A DNA stretch of 64,000 bases from contig NZ_JBCAQT010000013.1 of the NCBI RefSeq assembly GCF_038419845.1, positions 62,001-126,000 of the forward strand, written 5' to 3'. Below are positions 9,148 to 16,849 of this stretch, piece by piece. The position numbers were made by a program, and so were the translations under genes. Numbering within the stretch: the stretch's first letter is position 1; the number at the start of each line of letters is the position of its first letter. This DNA comes from Marinimicrobium sp038419845 (GTDB taxonomy: Bacteria > Pseudomonadota > Gammaproteobacteria > Pseudomonadales > Cellvibrionaceae). A model generated the notes under the pieces. The model saw only the letters and a list, made by a program, of their open reading frames with translations. It ran no database searches and was not told the origin of the DNA.

Positions 9148-9864
9148 ATGAAAAAAGTCGCAATCGGTGCCGTTCTGGCACTGGGCCTGGGTACAGTGGG
9201 GCAGGTGACCGCCGATGACTATCAGCCAGCCGGGTTCGCGGATGGCACCCTGGAGTATCTCGAATCGGCCCTGGCCTCGCCGGCGCTGACCGAGGATTAT
9301 CCCGTCGCGTCGGTCTATTGCCAGGCGGCGGTGGACGAGCAGGGCTCATCCAGCGATGTGGCCTGCTACGAGCGCGATGGCTTTGACCAGCTGCGCCTTC
9401 AGGTAGAGGAAGCCTTTACCGGCCGCCGGTTCACTCCGGCCCGGGTGGATGGCGAAACCGCAGCAGTGCGGATGGTGTTCCGTGTAGTGTACGCCGATCT
9501 CGAGGGCCAGCCGCCCATCATGATTTTGCCCAATCTCGGCCTGATGCAGGGCGAGTTCGGTTATCAATACAGCGCGCCCCAGGAGCTTCTGGGTGACCGG
9601 AACTGGTATGCGCTGTACCAGTCTGATGGCCGTGGCGAAGGGAATCCCTTTTTCCGCGGAGAGGGGCGAAAGACCCGGGTGGAAGCCTGGGTGAACGCCA
9701 ATGGCCGTGTCGCTTCCGCCCGGCGTCTGCAGACCCACGGGCGATACAAGCGTGATGCCAAAGTGGTCGAGCGGGCACTGGAAGACTCCCGGTTCATCCC
9801 GGGGATGGTGAGTGGCGAGCCCGAGCGCATGCGCTACGTGGCGGTGCTGAGCTATCCACAATGA
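9148..9864 (+). CDS. exported protein with two TonB-C-terminal-like domains
   Basis: A 238-residue protein with a Sec signal peptide (MKKVAIGAVLALGLGTVGQVTA). Two regions share the pattern of the TonB C-terminal fold, a dG-v-x strand, an amphipathic helix, then rF-x-Pa-x-x-x-G. The first is AAVDEQGSSSDVACYE with FTGRRFTPARVDGE (about 55-110). The second is RVEAWVNANGRVASARRL with LEDSRFIPGMVSGE (about 175-235). There is no membrane anchor or proline-rich span, so it cannot be a classical TonB; it may bind a TonB box or act as a periplasmic scaffold. It has its own upstream space (208 nt) and a terminator on each side, so it is probably monocistronic. Domain assignment is by pattern only. Confidence 0.7.
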   Translation: MKKVAIGAVLALGLGTVGQVTADDYQPAGFADGTLEYLESALASPALTEDYPVASVYCQAAVDEQGSSSDVACYERDGFDQLRLQVEEAFTGRRFTPARVDGETAAVRMVFRVVYADLEGQPPIMILPNLGLMQGEFGYQYSAPQELLGDRNWYALYQSDGRGEGNPFFRGEGRKTRVEAWVNANGRVASARRLQTHGRYKRDAKVVERALEDSRFIPGMVSGEPERMRYVAVLSYPQ

Positions 9865-9924
9865 CTTTCAGTAAGACACACAATAAGACACGATAGCCCT
9901 CAATCGTTCTTCCCTGCGCCGAAG

Positions 9925-9948
9925 AGGCCGCCTCCGGGCGGCCTTTTT
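9925..9948 (+). terminator. Rho-independent terminator
   Basis: Stem AGGCCGCC with GGCGGCCT, loop TCCG, then a run of T residues at 9944-9948. It lies 60 nt after the stop of the TonB-C-like gene and before the arsR promoter. Confidence 0.88.
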
Positions 9949-10056
9949 CGTGGGCATCCAGCAGGGCCTCGTGCCTCCCGAAGAGTCCCCTTCCAATACC
10001 CTCAATGACGTTCGAAGTGACACTTCAGAGGCGACCCTCCCGAGATGCCCCTTTAA

Positions 10057-10092
10057 ATATGTGGAGAACCATATATAATCAAATCCATATAT
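10057..10092 (+). promoter_or_regulatory. arsR promoter with ArsR-type operator
   Basis: An AT-rich island in GC-rich DNA. ATATGTGG and CCATATAT (10057-10064 and 10069-10076) form an inverted repeat with one mismatch, and CCATATAT recurs at 10085-10092, 16 bp further on. A perfect -10 hexamer TATAAT (10074-10079) overlaps the dyad. This arrangement suits autorepression by ArsR, with arsenite lifting it. Operator function is inferred. Confidence 0.65.
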
Positions 10093-10111
10093 TCAGTTGA
10101 GGGCATCCGCT

Positions 10112-10459
10112 GTGGATCCACTGGTTTTTTTCAAATCCCTGGCCGACGATACCCGGCTCAAATCCCTTCTTTTGATCGAGCGTGAGGGCGAGCTCTGTGT
10201 CTGTGAACTGATGGCGGCCCTGGGTCAAAGCCAGCCCACCATCTCCCGTCACCTGGCTCGCCTGCGGCGCGATGGCCTGCTGCTGGATCGTCGGCAGGGG
10301 CAGTGGGTCTTCTATCGGCTACACCCGGAGTTGCCCGACTGGGCCTGCCAGGTGCTCACCAGCTCGCGTCGGGCCAATGGCGCCTTTCTGCAATCCTGTG
10401 AGCGGGCATTGGCCACCATGGGCGATCGGCCCGAGCGGGACCGGATCTGCTGCGCCTGA
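10112..10459 (+). CDS. arsR: ArsR-family arsenite-responsive repressor
   Basis: A 115-residue winged-helix regulator. The start GTG at 10112 is preceded by GAGGG at 10099-10103, which favours it over the TTG at 10097. The metal-binding helix carries ELCVCEL, the Cys-x-Cys arrangement of E. coli-type ArsR. The recognition helix is QSQPTISRHLARLRRDGLL. The C-terminus adds RICC, giving extra thiols. It releases the operator when As(III) binds. It is first in the cassette arsR-acr3-GAPDH-arsJ. Confidence 0.92.
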   Translation: MDPLVFFKSLADDTRLKSLLLIEREGELCVCELMAALGQSQPTISRHLARLRRDGLLLDRRQGQWVFYRLHPELPDWACQVLTSSRRANGAFLQSCERALATMGDRPERDRICCA

Positions 10460-10491
10460 GGCGATATCATTGTTTTCGAAAGTGAGAGTTT

Positions 10492-11508
10492 ATGGGACGG
10501 TTTGAGCGATTTTTGTCGCTATGGGTGGCACTGGCGATCGGGGCCGGAGTGTTGCTGGGCAGTCTGGCCCCGACGCTGTTCAACCGGATTTCCGAGTGGG
10601 AGTACGCCCAGGTGAATCTGGTGGTGGCGGTGTTCATCTGGTTGATGATCTACCCGATGATGGTGCAGGTGGACCTGACCTCCCTGAAGGCCGTGGGGCG
10701 AAAACCCCGGGGGCTGATCCTGACGCTGGTGGTCAACTGGTTGATCAAGCCCTTCACCATGGCGGCGCTGGGCTGGCTGTTTTTCCGGGTGTTTTTTGCC
10801 GGCTGGGTCGATCCTCAGTCCGCCAATGAATACATTGCGGGCATGATTCTTCTGGGCGTGGCGCCCTGCACGGCCATGGTGTTTGTCTGGAGCCAGCTGA
10901 GCAAAGGGGACCCCAACTACACCCTGGTGCAGGTGTCGATCAACGATCTGATTCTGGTCTTTGCCTTTGCCCCTCTGGCGGCATTTCTGCTGGGCATGAC
11001 CAATATCACCGTGCCCTGGGAGACGCTGGTTCTGTCCGTTGTCCTGTATGTGGTTCTACCGCTTATTGCCGGTGCCGTCACTCGCCACTGGCTGCTCACG
11101 CGCGGTGGTGAGCCCGCACTCGAGGAGTTTCTGCATCGCATCAAGCCCGCCTCCATCCTTGGTCTGCTGGCCACGGTCACGCTGTTGTTCGGACTGCAGG
11201 CACCGGAAATTCTGAACAATCCTCTGGCGATTGTGCTGATTGCCATTCCGCTGCTGATCCAGTCCTACGGCATATTCATCTTCGCCTACTGGATGGCGCA
11301 CCGCTTGCGCTTGTCACACGATGTGGCCGCGCCGGCCTGTCTGATCGGCACCTCGAATTTTTTTGAGCTGGCGGTGGCGGTGGCAATCTCCCTGTTCGGA
11401 ATGCAGTCTGGGGCGGCTCTGGCAACGGTCGTGGGGGTGCTGGTGGAAGTACCGGTGATGTTGTCACTGGTGGCCTTCGCCAACCGGACCCGCCATTGGT
11501 TTTCTTGA
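10492..11508 (+). CDS. acr3: Acr3-family arsenite efflux permease
   Basis: A 338-residue integral membrane protein with about ten helices. It shows the Acr3 hallmarks LMIYPMMVQVDL near TM2-TM3 and LLGVAPCTAMVFVWSQLSKGDPNYTL, which holds the essential Cys and the Thr/Met pair of TM4. ISNFFELAVAVAISLFG-type sequence appears near the end (here TSNFFELAVAVAISLF). It extrudes As(III) from the cytoplasm. It follows arsR by 32 nt. No arsC arsenate reductase is present in the window, so arsenate is handled either elsewhere or by the ArsJ route next door. Confidence 0.94.
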   Translation: MGRFERFLSLWVALAIGAGVLLGSLAPTLFNRISEWEYAQVNLVVAVFIWLMIYPMMVQVDLTSLKAVGRKPRGLILTLVVNWLIKPFTMAALGWLFFRVFFAGWVDPQSANEYIAGMILLGVAPCTAMVFVWSQLSKGDPNYTLVQVSINDLILVFAFAPLAAFLLGMTNITVPWETLVLSVVLYVVLPLIAGAVTRHWLLTRGGEPALEEFLHRIKPASILGLLATVTLLFGLQAPEILNNPLAIVLIAIPLLIQSYGIFIFAYWMAHRLRLSHDVAAPACLIGTSNFFELAVAVAISLFGMQSGAALATVVGVLVEVPVMLSLVAFANRTRHWFS

Positions 11509-11531
11509 AGTACTGACGTGAGGAGCAAGGC

Positions 11532-12554
11532 ATGACGATCAAAATCGGACTCAACGGCTTCGGCCGCATGGGGCGCCTGGCGCTGCGCGCCGCCTGGGAC
11601 TGGGACGAAGTGGAGTTTGTGCAGATCAACGACCCGGCGGGCGATGCCGAGACCCTGGCGCACCTGTTGAACTTCGATTCGGTGCACGGGCGCTGGTCGC
11701 ACGAGGCGGTGGCGGAAGCGGGTGGCATTCGTATTGGGGAGCAGACCCTGGCCGTCACCGGCAATGGCCAGATCGGCGAGACCGATTGGTCCGGCTGCGA
11801 TCTGGTAATCGAAGCCTCGGGCAAGATGCGCGACCGCGAACTGTTGCAGGCCTATCTGGATCAGGGCGTCAAACGCGTGGTGGTAACGGCGCCGGTCAAG
11901 GCCGATGATGTCCTGAACGTGGTCATGGGGGTAAACGAAGCGCTGTATGACCCGGCGCGCTACCCCATCGTCACCGCCGCCTCCTGCACCACCAACTGTC
12001 TGGCGCCTGTGGTCAAGGTGATTCACCGTGAACTCGGCATCAGGCACGGCTCCATGACCACGCTGCACGATATCACCAACACCCAGAGCATTCTTGATCA
12101 GCCCCACAAGGACCTGCGCCGGGCGCGGGCCAGCAGCCTGAGCATGATTCCCACCACCACCGGTTCGGCCAAGGCCATCATCGAGATTTTCCCGGAGCTG
12201 AAAGGCCGGCTCGATGGCCACGCCGTGCGCATTCCTCTGGCCAACGCCTCGCTCACCGACTGTGTTTTCGAAGTGGAAAAGCCCACCGACCGGGACGAGG
12301 TGAATCAACTGCTGAAAGCGTCGGCCGAGAGCGAGATGCCCGGTATCCTCGGCTATGAGGAGCGACCGCTGGTGTCAGTGGATTTCAAAACCGATCCGCG
12401 CTCGAGCATCATCGATGCGCTCTCGACGTTGGTGATCGATGGCACCCAGGTAAAAATTTACGCCTGGTACGACAACGAATGGGGCTACGCCAACCGCACC
12501 GCTGAACTGGCGCGGTTGGTAGGGCAAAGAGATCAGATGGATCAGAAGGTCTAG
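11532..12554 (+). CDS. ArsJ-associated glyceraldehyde-3-phosphate dehydrogenase
   Basis: A 340-residue GAPDH. It has an NAD-binding N-terminus (IGLNGFGRMGRLALR), the catalytic motif ASCTTNCLAP at about residue 155, and the C-terminal WYDNEWGYANR. In ars operons with arsJ, this enzyme uses arsenate in place of phosphate to make the unstable 1-arseno-3-phosphoglycerate, which ArsJ exports. Placement directly before arsJ (4 nt between stop and start) identifies it as the arsenic paralogue rather than the glycolytic enzyme. AAGGCATG at the start gives a recognisable ribosome-binding site. Confidence 0.93.
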   Translation: MTIKIGLNGFGRMGRLALRAAWDWDEVEFVQINDPAGDAETLAHLLNFDSVHGRWSHEAVAEAGGIRIGEQTLAVTGNGQIGETDWSGCDLVIEASGKMRDRELLQAYLDQGVKRVVVTAPVKADDVLNVVMGVNEALYDPARYPIVTAASCTTNCLAPVVKVIHRELGIRHGSMTTLHDITNTQSILDQPHKDLRRARASSLSMIPTTTGSAKAIIEIFPELKGRLDGHAVRIPLANASLTDCVFEVEKPTDRDEVNQLLKASAESEMPGILGYEERPLVSVDFKTDPRSSIIDALSTLVIDGTQVKIYAWYDNEWGYANRTAELARLVGQRDQMDQKV

Positions 12555-12558
12555 GCTT

Positions 12559-13767
12559 ATGCTCGCGTCGCTGTCCCCGGAGATTCGTCAGTACCTGCTG
12601 GTCACCGGCAATTACTGGGCCTTCACCCTCACCGACGGCGCTCTGCGCATGCTGGTGGTGCTGCATTTTCACCAGCTCGGTTACAGCCCGCTGGAAATTG
12701 CTCTGCTGTTTCTGTTCTACGAAATATTCGGGGTGATCACCAATCTGGTGGGCGGCTGGCTGGGCGCGCGCCTGGGGCTCAACCGGACCATGAACATCGG
12801 TCTGATTCTTCAGGTCGTTGCCCTGTCGATGCTGCTGGTGCCGGCGGCCATGCTCACCGTGCCCTGGGTGATGGCGGCCCAGGCGCTCTCGGGTATCGCC
12901 AAGGATCTGAACAAGATGAGCGCCAAGAGCTCGATCAAACTGCTGGTGCCGGACGGGCAGGGCGGTGCGCTCTATCGCTGGGTGGCGGTACTGACCGGCT
13001 CTAAGAACGCGCTCAAAGGCGCCGGCTTTTTTCTCGGCGGCGCCCTGCTGATGTGGCTGGGCTTTGCCGGTGCCGTGGGCAGCATGGCGGTGGCGTTATT
13101 GTTGGTCTGGATGGCGAGCATGGTGCTGCTGAAAAAGGATCTGGGGCGGGCCAAAAACAGAATAAAATTCTCCGAGATTTTCTCCAAAAGTCGTGCAGTG
13201 AATGTGCTTTCGGCGGCGCGTCTGTTTTTATTCGGCGCGCGCGATGTCTGGTTTGTGGTGGCGCTACCGGTGTTTCTCGCCAGTCAGTTTGACTGGGACC
13301 ACTGGCAGGTGGGCGGCTTTCTCGCACTCTGGGTGATCGGTTACGGTGGGGTGCAGTCGGTGGCTCCGAGAATCACCGGCCGGGCCAACGGTTTCTTGCC
13401 CGATGGGCGCACCGCTTTTGGTTGGGCGCTGGCGTTGACACTTATACCCGCACTGATCGCTCTGGCATTGACGGCCAATATTGCCCCCCAGTGGAGTCTG
13501 CTCGGCGGTCTGTTGTTGTTCGGGGTGTTGTTTGCGATCAATTCGTCGCTGCACAGTTATCTGATTGTGAGCTACGCCCAGCGCGAAGGTGTGTCGCTGG
13601 ATGTGGGTTTTTATTATATGGCGAATGCCATGGGACGCCTGGTGGGCACGGTGCTCTCGGGCTGGGTGTATCAAATAGCGGGGCTCACCGCCTGCCTGTG
13701 GATCTCGGCGCTGTTTCTCGCCCTGGCGACAGTGATTGCGCTTGGGTTGCCGCGTCGGTCAGATTAG
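12559..13767 (+). CDS. arsJ: ArsJ organoarsenical efflux transporter (MFS)
   Basis: A 402-residue major facilitator with about twelve helices. The sequence NYWAFTLTDGALRMLVVLHFHQLGYSPL at the N-terminus (given here as a family landmark), FEYEIFG-type FLFYEIFGVITNLVGGWLG and the loop SGIAKDLNKMSAKSSIKLLVP match ArsJ. It exports 1-arseno-3-phosphoglycerate, which then decays to arsenate outside. It is translationally close to the GAPDH gene and is the last gene of the cassette; downstream is a repeat-rich gap. Confidence 0.93.
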   Translation: MLASLSPEIRQYLLVTGNYWAFTLTDGALRMLVVLHFHQLGYSPLEIALLFLFYEIFGVITNLVGGWLGARLGLNRTMNIGLILQVVALSMLLVPAAMLTVPWVMAAQALSGIAKDLNKMSAKSSIKLLVPDGQGGALYRWVAVLTGSKNALKGAGFFLGGALLMWLGFAGAVGSMAVALLLVWMASMVLLKKDLGRAKNRIKFSEIFSKSRAVNVLSAARLFLFGARDVWFVVALPVFLASQFDWDHWQVGGFLALWVIGYGGVQSVAPRITGRANGFLPDGRTAFGWALALTLIPALIALALTANIAPQWSLLGGLLLFGVLFAINSSLHSYLIVSYAQREGVSLDVGFYYMANAMGRLVGTVLSGWVYQIAGLTACLWISALFLALATVIALGLPRRSD

Positions 13768-13834
13768 TGGGTGGCGTTTAGTCCACATCACGTCCGGCTC
13801 GCTCTGGAGTTGGCTTCTGAGACCGGCCCGCTCA

Positions 13835-13925
13835 GGGGTAGGGTCTTCCCAGACACGGCGTGAACCCTTCCCTGGGGCCTCTCCACCGACATCCTGTCGG
13901 TGATGGTCTGGGAAGAGCCTACCCC
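13835..13925 (-). repeat. dispersed hairpin element, copy A
   Basis: Arms 13835-13854 (GGGGTAGGGTCTTCCCAGAC) and 13906-13925 are complementary over 20 nt with one mismatch. Between them are exactly 51 nt. Read on minus, these contain an inner hairpin CACCGACA with TGTCGGTG (13884-13902), then the conserved block ending in GTTCACGCCGT before the arm. Orientation is opposite to the other three copies. Confidence 0.8.
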
Positions 13926-13966
13926 AGATCGGTCCTCCGCACTTTGTAAAACCCGCCGAGCGATCC

Positions 13967-13999
13967 CGTAGGGCGGATAAGCGTCAAGCGCATCCGCCG
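13967..13999 (+). repeat. REP-like short repeat
   Basis: The sequence CGTAGGGCGGATAAGCG, then AAGCGCATCCGCCG, forms an imperfect GGCGGAT/ATCCGCC hairpin. The same unit occurs twice at 23734-23808. Such extragenic palindromes are widespread in gammaproteobacteria. Confidence 0.75.
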
Positions 14000-14046
14000 T
14001 AATCCAGGGTGCTAGTTCCCGGAACGTTACGCTGGCACAGCGGAGG

Positions 14047-14196
14047 CTGGGTATCCCCTTGTGAGACCGTCACCCGCCTTGGACGCCCCACATGGATGTG
14101 GGAAGTGTCCCGAAGCGCCGGGAGCGCGAAGGGGACCGGCGGGTGATCGAGCCCCCATGGATGGGTTTACGGCGTGTCTCACAAGGGGATACCCAG
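14047..14196 (+). repeat. dispersed hairpin element, copy B (long form)
   Basis: Arms 14047-14067 and 14176-14196 are perfectly complementary over 21 nt (CTGGGTATCCCC...). Inside, TCACCCGCC (14070-14078) pairs perfectly with GGCGGGTGA (14138-14146), and CCCACAT/ATGTGGG makes a small hairpin between them. The conserved block GAGCCCCCATGG through TTTACGGCGT lies at 14149-14175. The interval between arms is 108 nt, longer than the 51 nt of the other copies. Confidence 0.8.
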
Positions 14197-14241
14197 ACGG
14201 AGCATTCCTTGCGAAGTGCCGACCAAGACCTGATTAATTTA

Positions 14242-15534
14242 TCAATGCAACTTCAACCGAGGCTGCAGCCAGCGGTTGATTTTGCCGGCCAACATCAGCA
14301 GGCCGGTTTTCATCAGACCGTGCACCGCGACCTGATGCATCCGGTACAGCGAAATGTAAACCACCCGCGCCATGCGCCCCTCAATAAACAGACTGCCTCG
14401 GGTCAGGTTGCCCATCAGACTGCCCACCGTGGAATAATTGGCCAGGGTAACGAGCGAACCGTGGTCGCGGTACTCGTACTTTTTCAGAGGCTTGCAGTTC
14501 AGACTGGCCACCAGATTGTGATAGCAGGTGTTCGCCATCTGGTGGGCGGACTGCGCGCGCGGGGGGACCCGCTTGCCGTCCTCCTGAATGAACTCGGCGC
14601 AATCACCCAAAGCGAAAATACGATCGTCCCGGGTGGTCTGCAGAAACTCGTTGACCTTCAGCTGATTGATCCGGTTGGTTTCCAGGCCCCCGATATCCGC
14701 CATGAAATCCGGCACCTTGATGCCGGCGGCCCATACCATCAGATCTGCCTCGACGGTATCACCGTCCTTGGTGTGCAGCCCCTCGGTGCTGGCCGAGGTG
14801 ATCATGGTGTTGGTCCGGACCTTGACGCCGATGTTGGTCAGCTCCTTGGTGGCCGAGGCGGAAATGCGCTCGGGCAGGGCGGGAAGAATCCGCTCGCCCG
14901 CCTCTAGCAGGGTCACATGCAGGTGCTCGTTGGTGATGGCGTTGAAACCGTAGTGGTGAAACTCGCTTACCGCGTGGTGCAATTCCGCGGATAGCTCCAC
15001 CCCGGTGGCGCCACCGCCGACAATCGCAATGCGCACGGTATCCGGTTCCTCGGGCACCCGCTGAATACGCAGGAAGCGGTTCAGCAGTTTGGTGCGGAAG
15101 CGGTGGGCCTGCATCGGGCTGTCCAGGAAGATGCAGTGATCCGGAATGCCCGGGGTGCCAAAATCGTTGGAGACCGAGCCCAGGGCCACCACCAGATAAT
15201 CATAGTCGATGCGCGTGGAGGGAATGTACTCCACGCCCTCGTCGTCCAGGACCGGGGCGAGCACTACCTGCCGGTTGTCCCGATCAATGTCGGACAGACT
15301 GCCCACACGAAAATGAAAGCCGTTGGCGAAAGCATGCGCCCGATAGCTGACCGCATCGTTGCCCTCGTCCATGGTGCCCACGGCAATTTCGTGCAGCAGC
15401 GGTTTCCACAGGTGGGTGGTGTTCCGATCCACCAGGGTGACATGGGCTTTCTTCTTGCGTCCCAGCCGGCGGCCCAGTCTGGTCACCAGCTCCAATCCGC
15501 CGGCGCCACCGCCGACCACCACAATTTTTTCCAC
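14242..15534 (-). CDS. ndh: type II NADH dehydrogenase (NDH-2)
   Basis: A 430-residue flavoprotein with two Rossmann folds. The first, VVVGGGAGGLELVTRLG at the N-terminus, binds FAD. The second, IAIVGGGATGVELSAELHH at about residue 170, binds NADH. FALGDCAEFIQEDGKRVPPRAQSAHQM-type sequence at about 310 is the FAD/quinone-side motif. It oxidises NADH and reduces membrane quinone without pumping protons. An amphipathic C-terminus attaches it to the inner membrane. Single-gene unit; 20 nt separate its start from the Gfo/Idh/MocA stop upstream on the same strand, so they may be co-transcribed. Confidence 0.92.
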   Translation of the reverse strand: MEKIVVVGGGAGGLELVTRLGRRLGRKKKAHVTLVDRNTTHLWKPLLHEIAVGTMDEGNDAVSYRAHAFANGFHFRVGSLSDIDRDNRQVVLAPVLDDEGVEYIPSTRIDYDYLVVALGSVSNDFGTPGIPDHCIFLDSPMQAHRFRTKLLNRFLRIQRVPEEPDTVRIAIVGGGATGVELSAELHHAVSEFHHYGFNAITNEHLHVTLLEAGERILPALPERISASATKELTNIGVKVRTNTMITSASTEGLHTKDGDTVEADLMVWAAGIKVPDFMADIGGLETNRINQLKVNEFLQTTRDDRIFALGDCAEFIQEDGKRVPPRAQSAHQMANTCYHNLVASLNCKPLKKYEYRDHGSLVTLANYSTVGSLMGNLTRGSLFIEGRMARVVYISLYRMHQVAVHGLMKTGLLMLAGKINRWLQPRLKLH

Positions 15535-15554
15535 TTCTGTTCCTCTATTGCTCG

Positions 15555-16547
15555 TTAATCCAACTCAATCCAGCGGCCCTGTTCGGCGCTGGCGAAAATG
15601 GCATCGATGATTCTCATGTTGGCCTCCGCATCCCACAGGGGTGTCGGTACGGGGGTGTTGTTCCGGATGCATTGGGAAAAGGCGTCGGCCATCAGCTGGT
15701 ACTGGTCCGGTTCCGGGAAGGCGTAGGACTGGCGCTCGCCACCCACCACCAGGGTCACGCGATTTTCCTGGCCGGGCTCGGGGTTGAAGGGCTTCTCCAG
15801 GCGGATCATGCCTTTCTCGCCGTGAAGCTCCGCCCACTGACTGGCCTCGGTTTTGGTGGTCACGGTAAAGCTGGCTGTGCCATCGGGAAACTCCATCAGG
15901 GCCGAGGTCAGACAATCTACCTCGTAGCCGGGCAGGGGCTGTACGCTGCTGACCAACCGGACCGGCTCGGCCCCGTAGACATGGCGTGCCGAGGAAATGC
16001 CATAGCAGCCAATGTCCATCAGGCCGCCACCGCCAATGTCCGGCAGGTTGCGGATGTTCTCTTCATCGCGGTTGTTGTAGGCAAAATGCGCCGAATAGTG
16101 GCGCACCTGGCCGATGTCGCCGCGCTTGAGCCACTCGTGCACCGACTGCCACTGGGGGTGGAAGCGGTACATGAAGGCCTCCATCAGCTTCAATTCGGGA
16201 TGGGCTTTGGCGGCGGCCTTGAGCGCCTTCAGGTCATCGCTGTCCAGGCTGATGGGCTTTTCGCACAGTACGTGCTTGCCGGCCTCCAGGGCCTGGACCG
16301 ATAGAGGCACATGCAGATGGTTGGGCAGCGGATTGTAAATGGCATCCACTTCCGGGTCGGCCAGCAGCGCCTCGTAGCTGCCGTGCGAGCGGGGGATGCC
16401 CAGCTCCTCGGCAAAGGCCCGGGCGCTCTCGGCGCTGCGCGAAGCCACGGCGACCACCTCGCCGTGCTCCGAGGCCTGGATGGCGGGAATCACTTTCGTG
16501 CGACCGATATTGGCGGTGCTGAGCACCCCCCAGCGAATCTTGTTCAT
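15555..16547 (-). CDS. Gfo/Idh/MocA-family oxidoreductase
   Basis: A 330-residue NAD(P)-dependent dehydrogenase. The ATG at 16547 was chosen because GGAGGT lies just upstream and it begins directly with the Rossmann fold (IRWGVLSTANIGRTKVIPAI). Family motifs are CEKPIS at about residue 95 and the C-terminal alpha/beta domain with GGGGLMDIGCYGI at about 165. Members oxidise sugars, inositols or trans-dihydrodiols; the sequence does not decide which. A longer frame upstream has no ribosome-binding site. It lies ahead of ndh on the same strand, with no sugar-pathway neighbours to suggest a substrate. Confidence 0.88.
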   Translation of the reverse strand: MNKIRWGVLSTANIGRTKVIPAIQASEHGEVVAVASRSAESARAFAEELGIPRSHGSYEALLADPEVDAIYNPLPNHLHVPLSVQALEAGKHVLCEKPISLDSDDLKALKAAAKAHPELKLMEAFMYRFHPQWQSVHEWLKRGDIGQVRHYSAHFAYNNRDEENIRNLPDIGGGGLMDIGCYGISSARHVYGAEPVRLVSSVQPLPGYEVDCLTSALMEFPDGTASFTVTTKTEASQWAELHGEKGMIRLEKPFNPEPGQENRVTLVVGGERQSYAFPEPDQYQLMADAFSQCIRNNTPVPTPLWDAEANMRIIDAIFASAEQGRWIELD

Positions 16548-16849
16548 GACGACCTCCGTCGAATTCAGGGGTTTCGAGCTGTGTTTGACGTTGCGCCCAG
16601 TGTACACCAGAGCGGTAAAAAGGCCTCAACTTTCCCGGAGTCCGGCCGAAAACAAGGAAGCGCGACCATCACAGCGACCGAGCGGGTGCTGTGCTAGGGT
16701 CGAGGAGGGGGACGTATGCTGTCGCCCCTGCTGATGATGATTTTGAAGGCTGCGGGAACACGTCCGCTTGGGGTGTGGCGGTCTTTACTCTGGCGACCAA
16801 GGGCAAGTGGTAGGGAAAAGCAGCAGCCCGGCATTTTTGAGATGGGATT
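16548..16849. other. divergent intergenic region, oxidoreductase / chemoreceptor
   Basis: These 302 bases hold the start regions of two divergent genes. GGGGGAC and GTCGCCCC near 16707-16729 form a bulged inverted repeat, and CTGCGGG/CCGC segments could pair further on. I do not recognise a riboswitch or a sigma-28 promoter here. Confidence 0.4.

Larger units (their letters stand above)
13768..14241. other. repeat-rich gap between convergent arsJ and ndh
   Basis: These 474 bases lie between two 3' ends. They contain two copies of the covarying hairpin element (13835-13925 on minus, 14047-14196 on plus) and a short REP-like repeat at 13967-13999. A GC-rich frame runs through the second copy into ndh antisense; I see no coding support for it. 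Confidence 0.7.

Noticed and set aside
14047..14196. Integron attC site
   Set aside because: No GTTRRRY core or matching inverse core, and no integrase; the arms are unique to each copy.
13768..14241. CRISPR array or tRNA genes in the repeat-rich gap
   Set aside because: Repeats are not regularly spaced direct repeats and no cloverleaf is seen.
14092..14907. 271-codon plus-strand frame starting inside hairpin copy B
   Set aside because: Runs antisense through ndh; its first part is the hairpin element itself.
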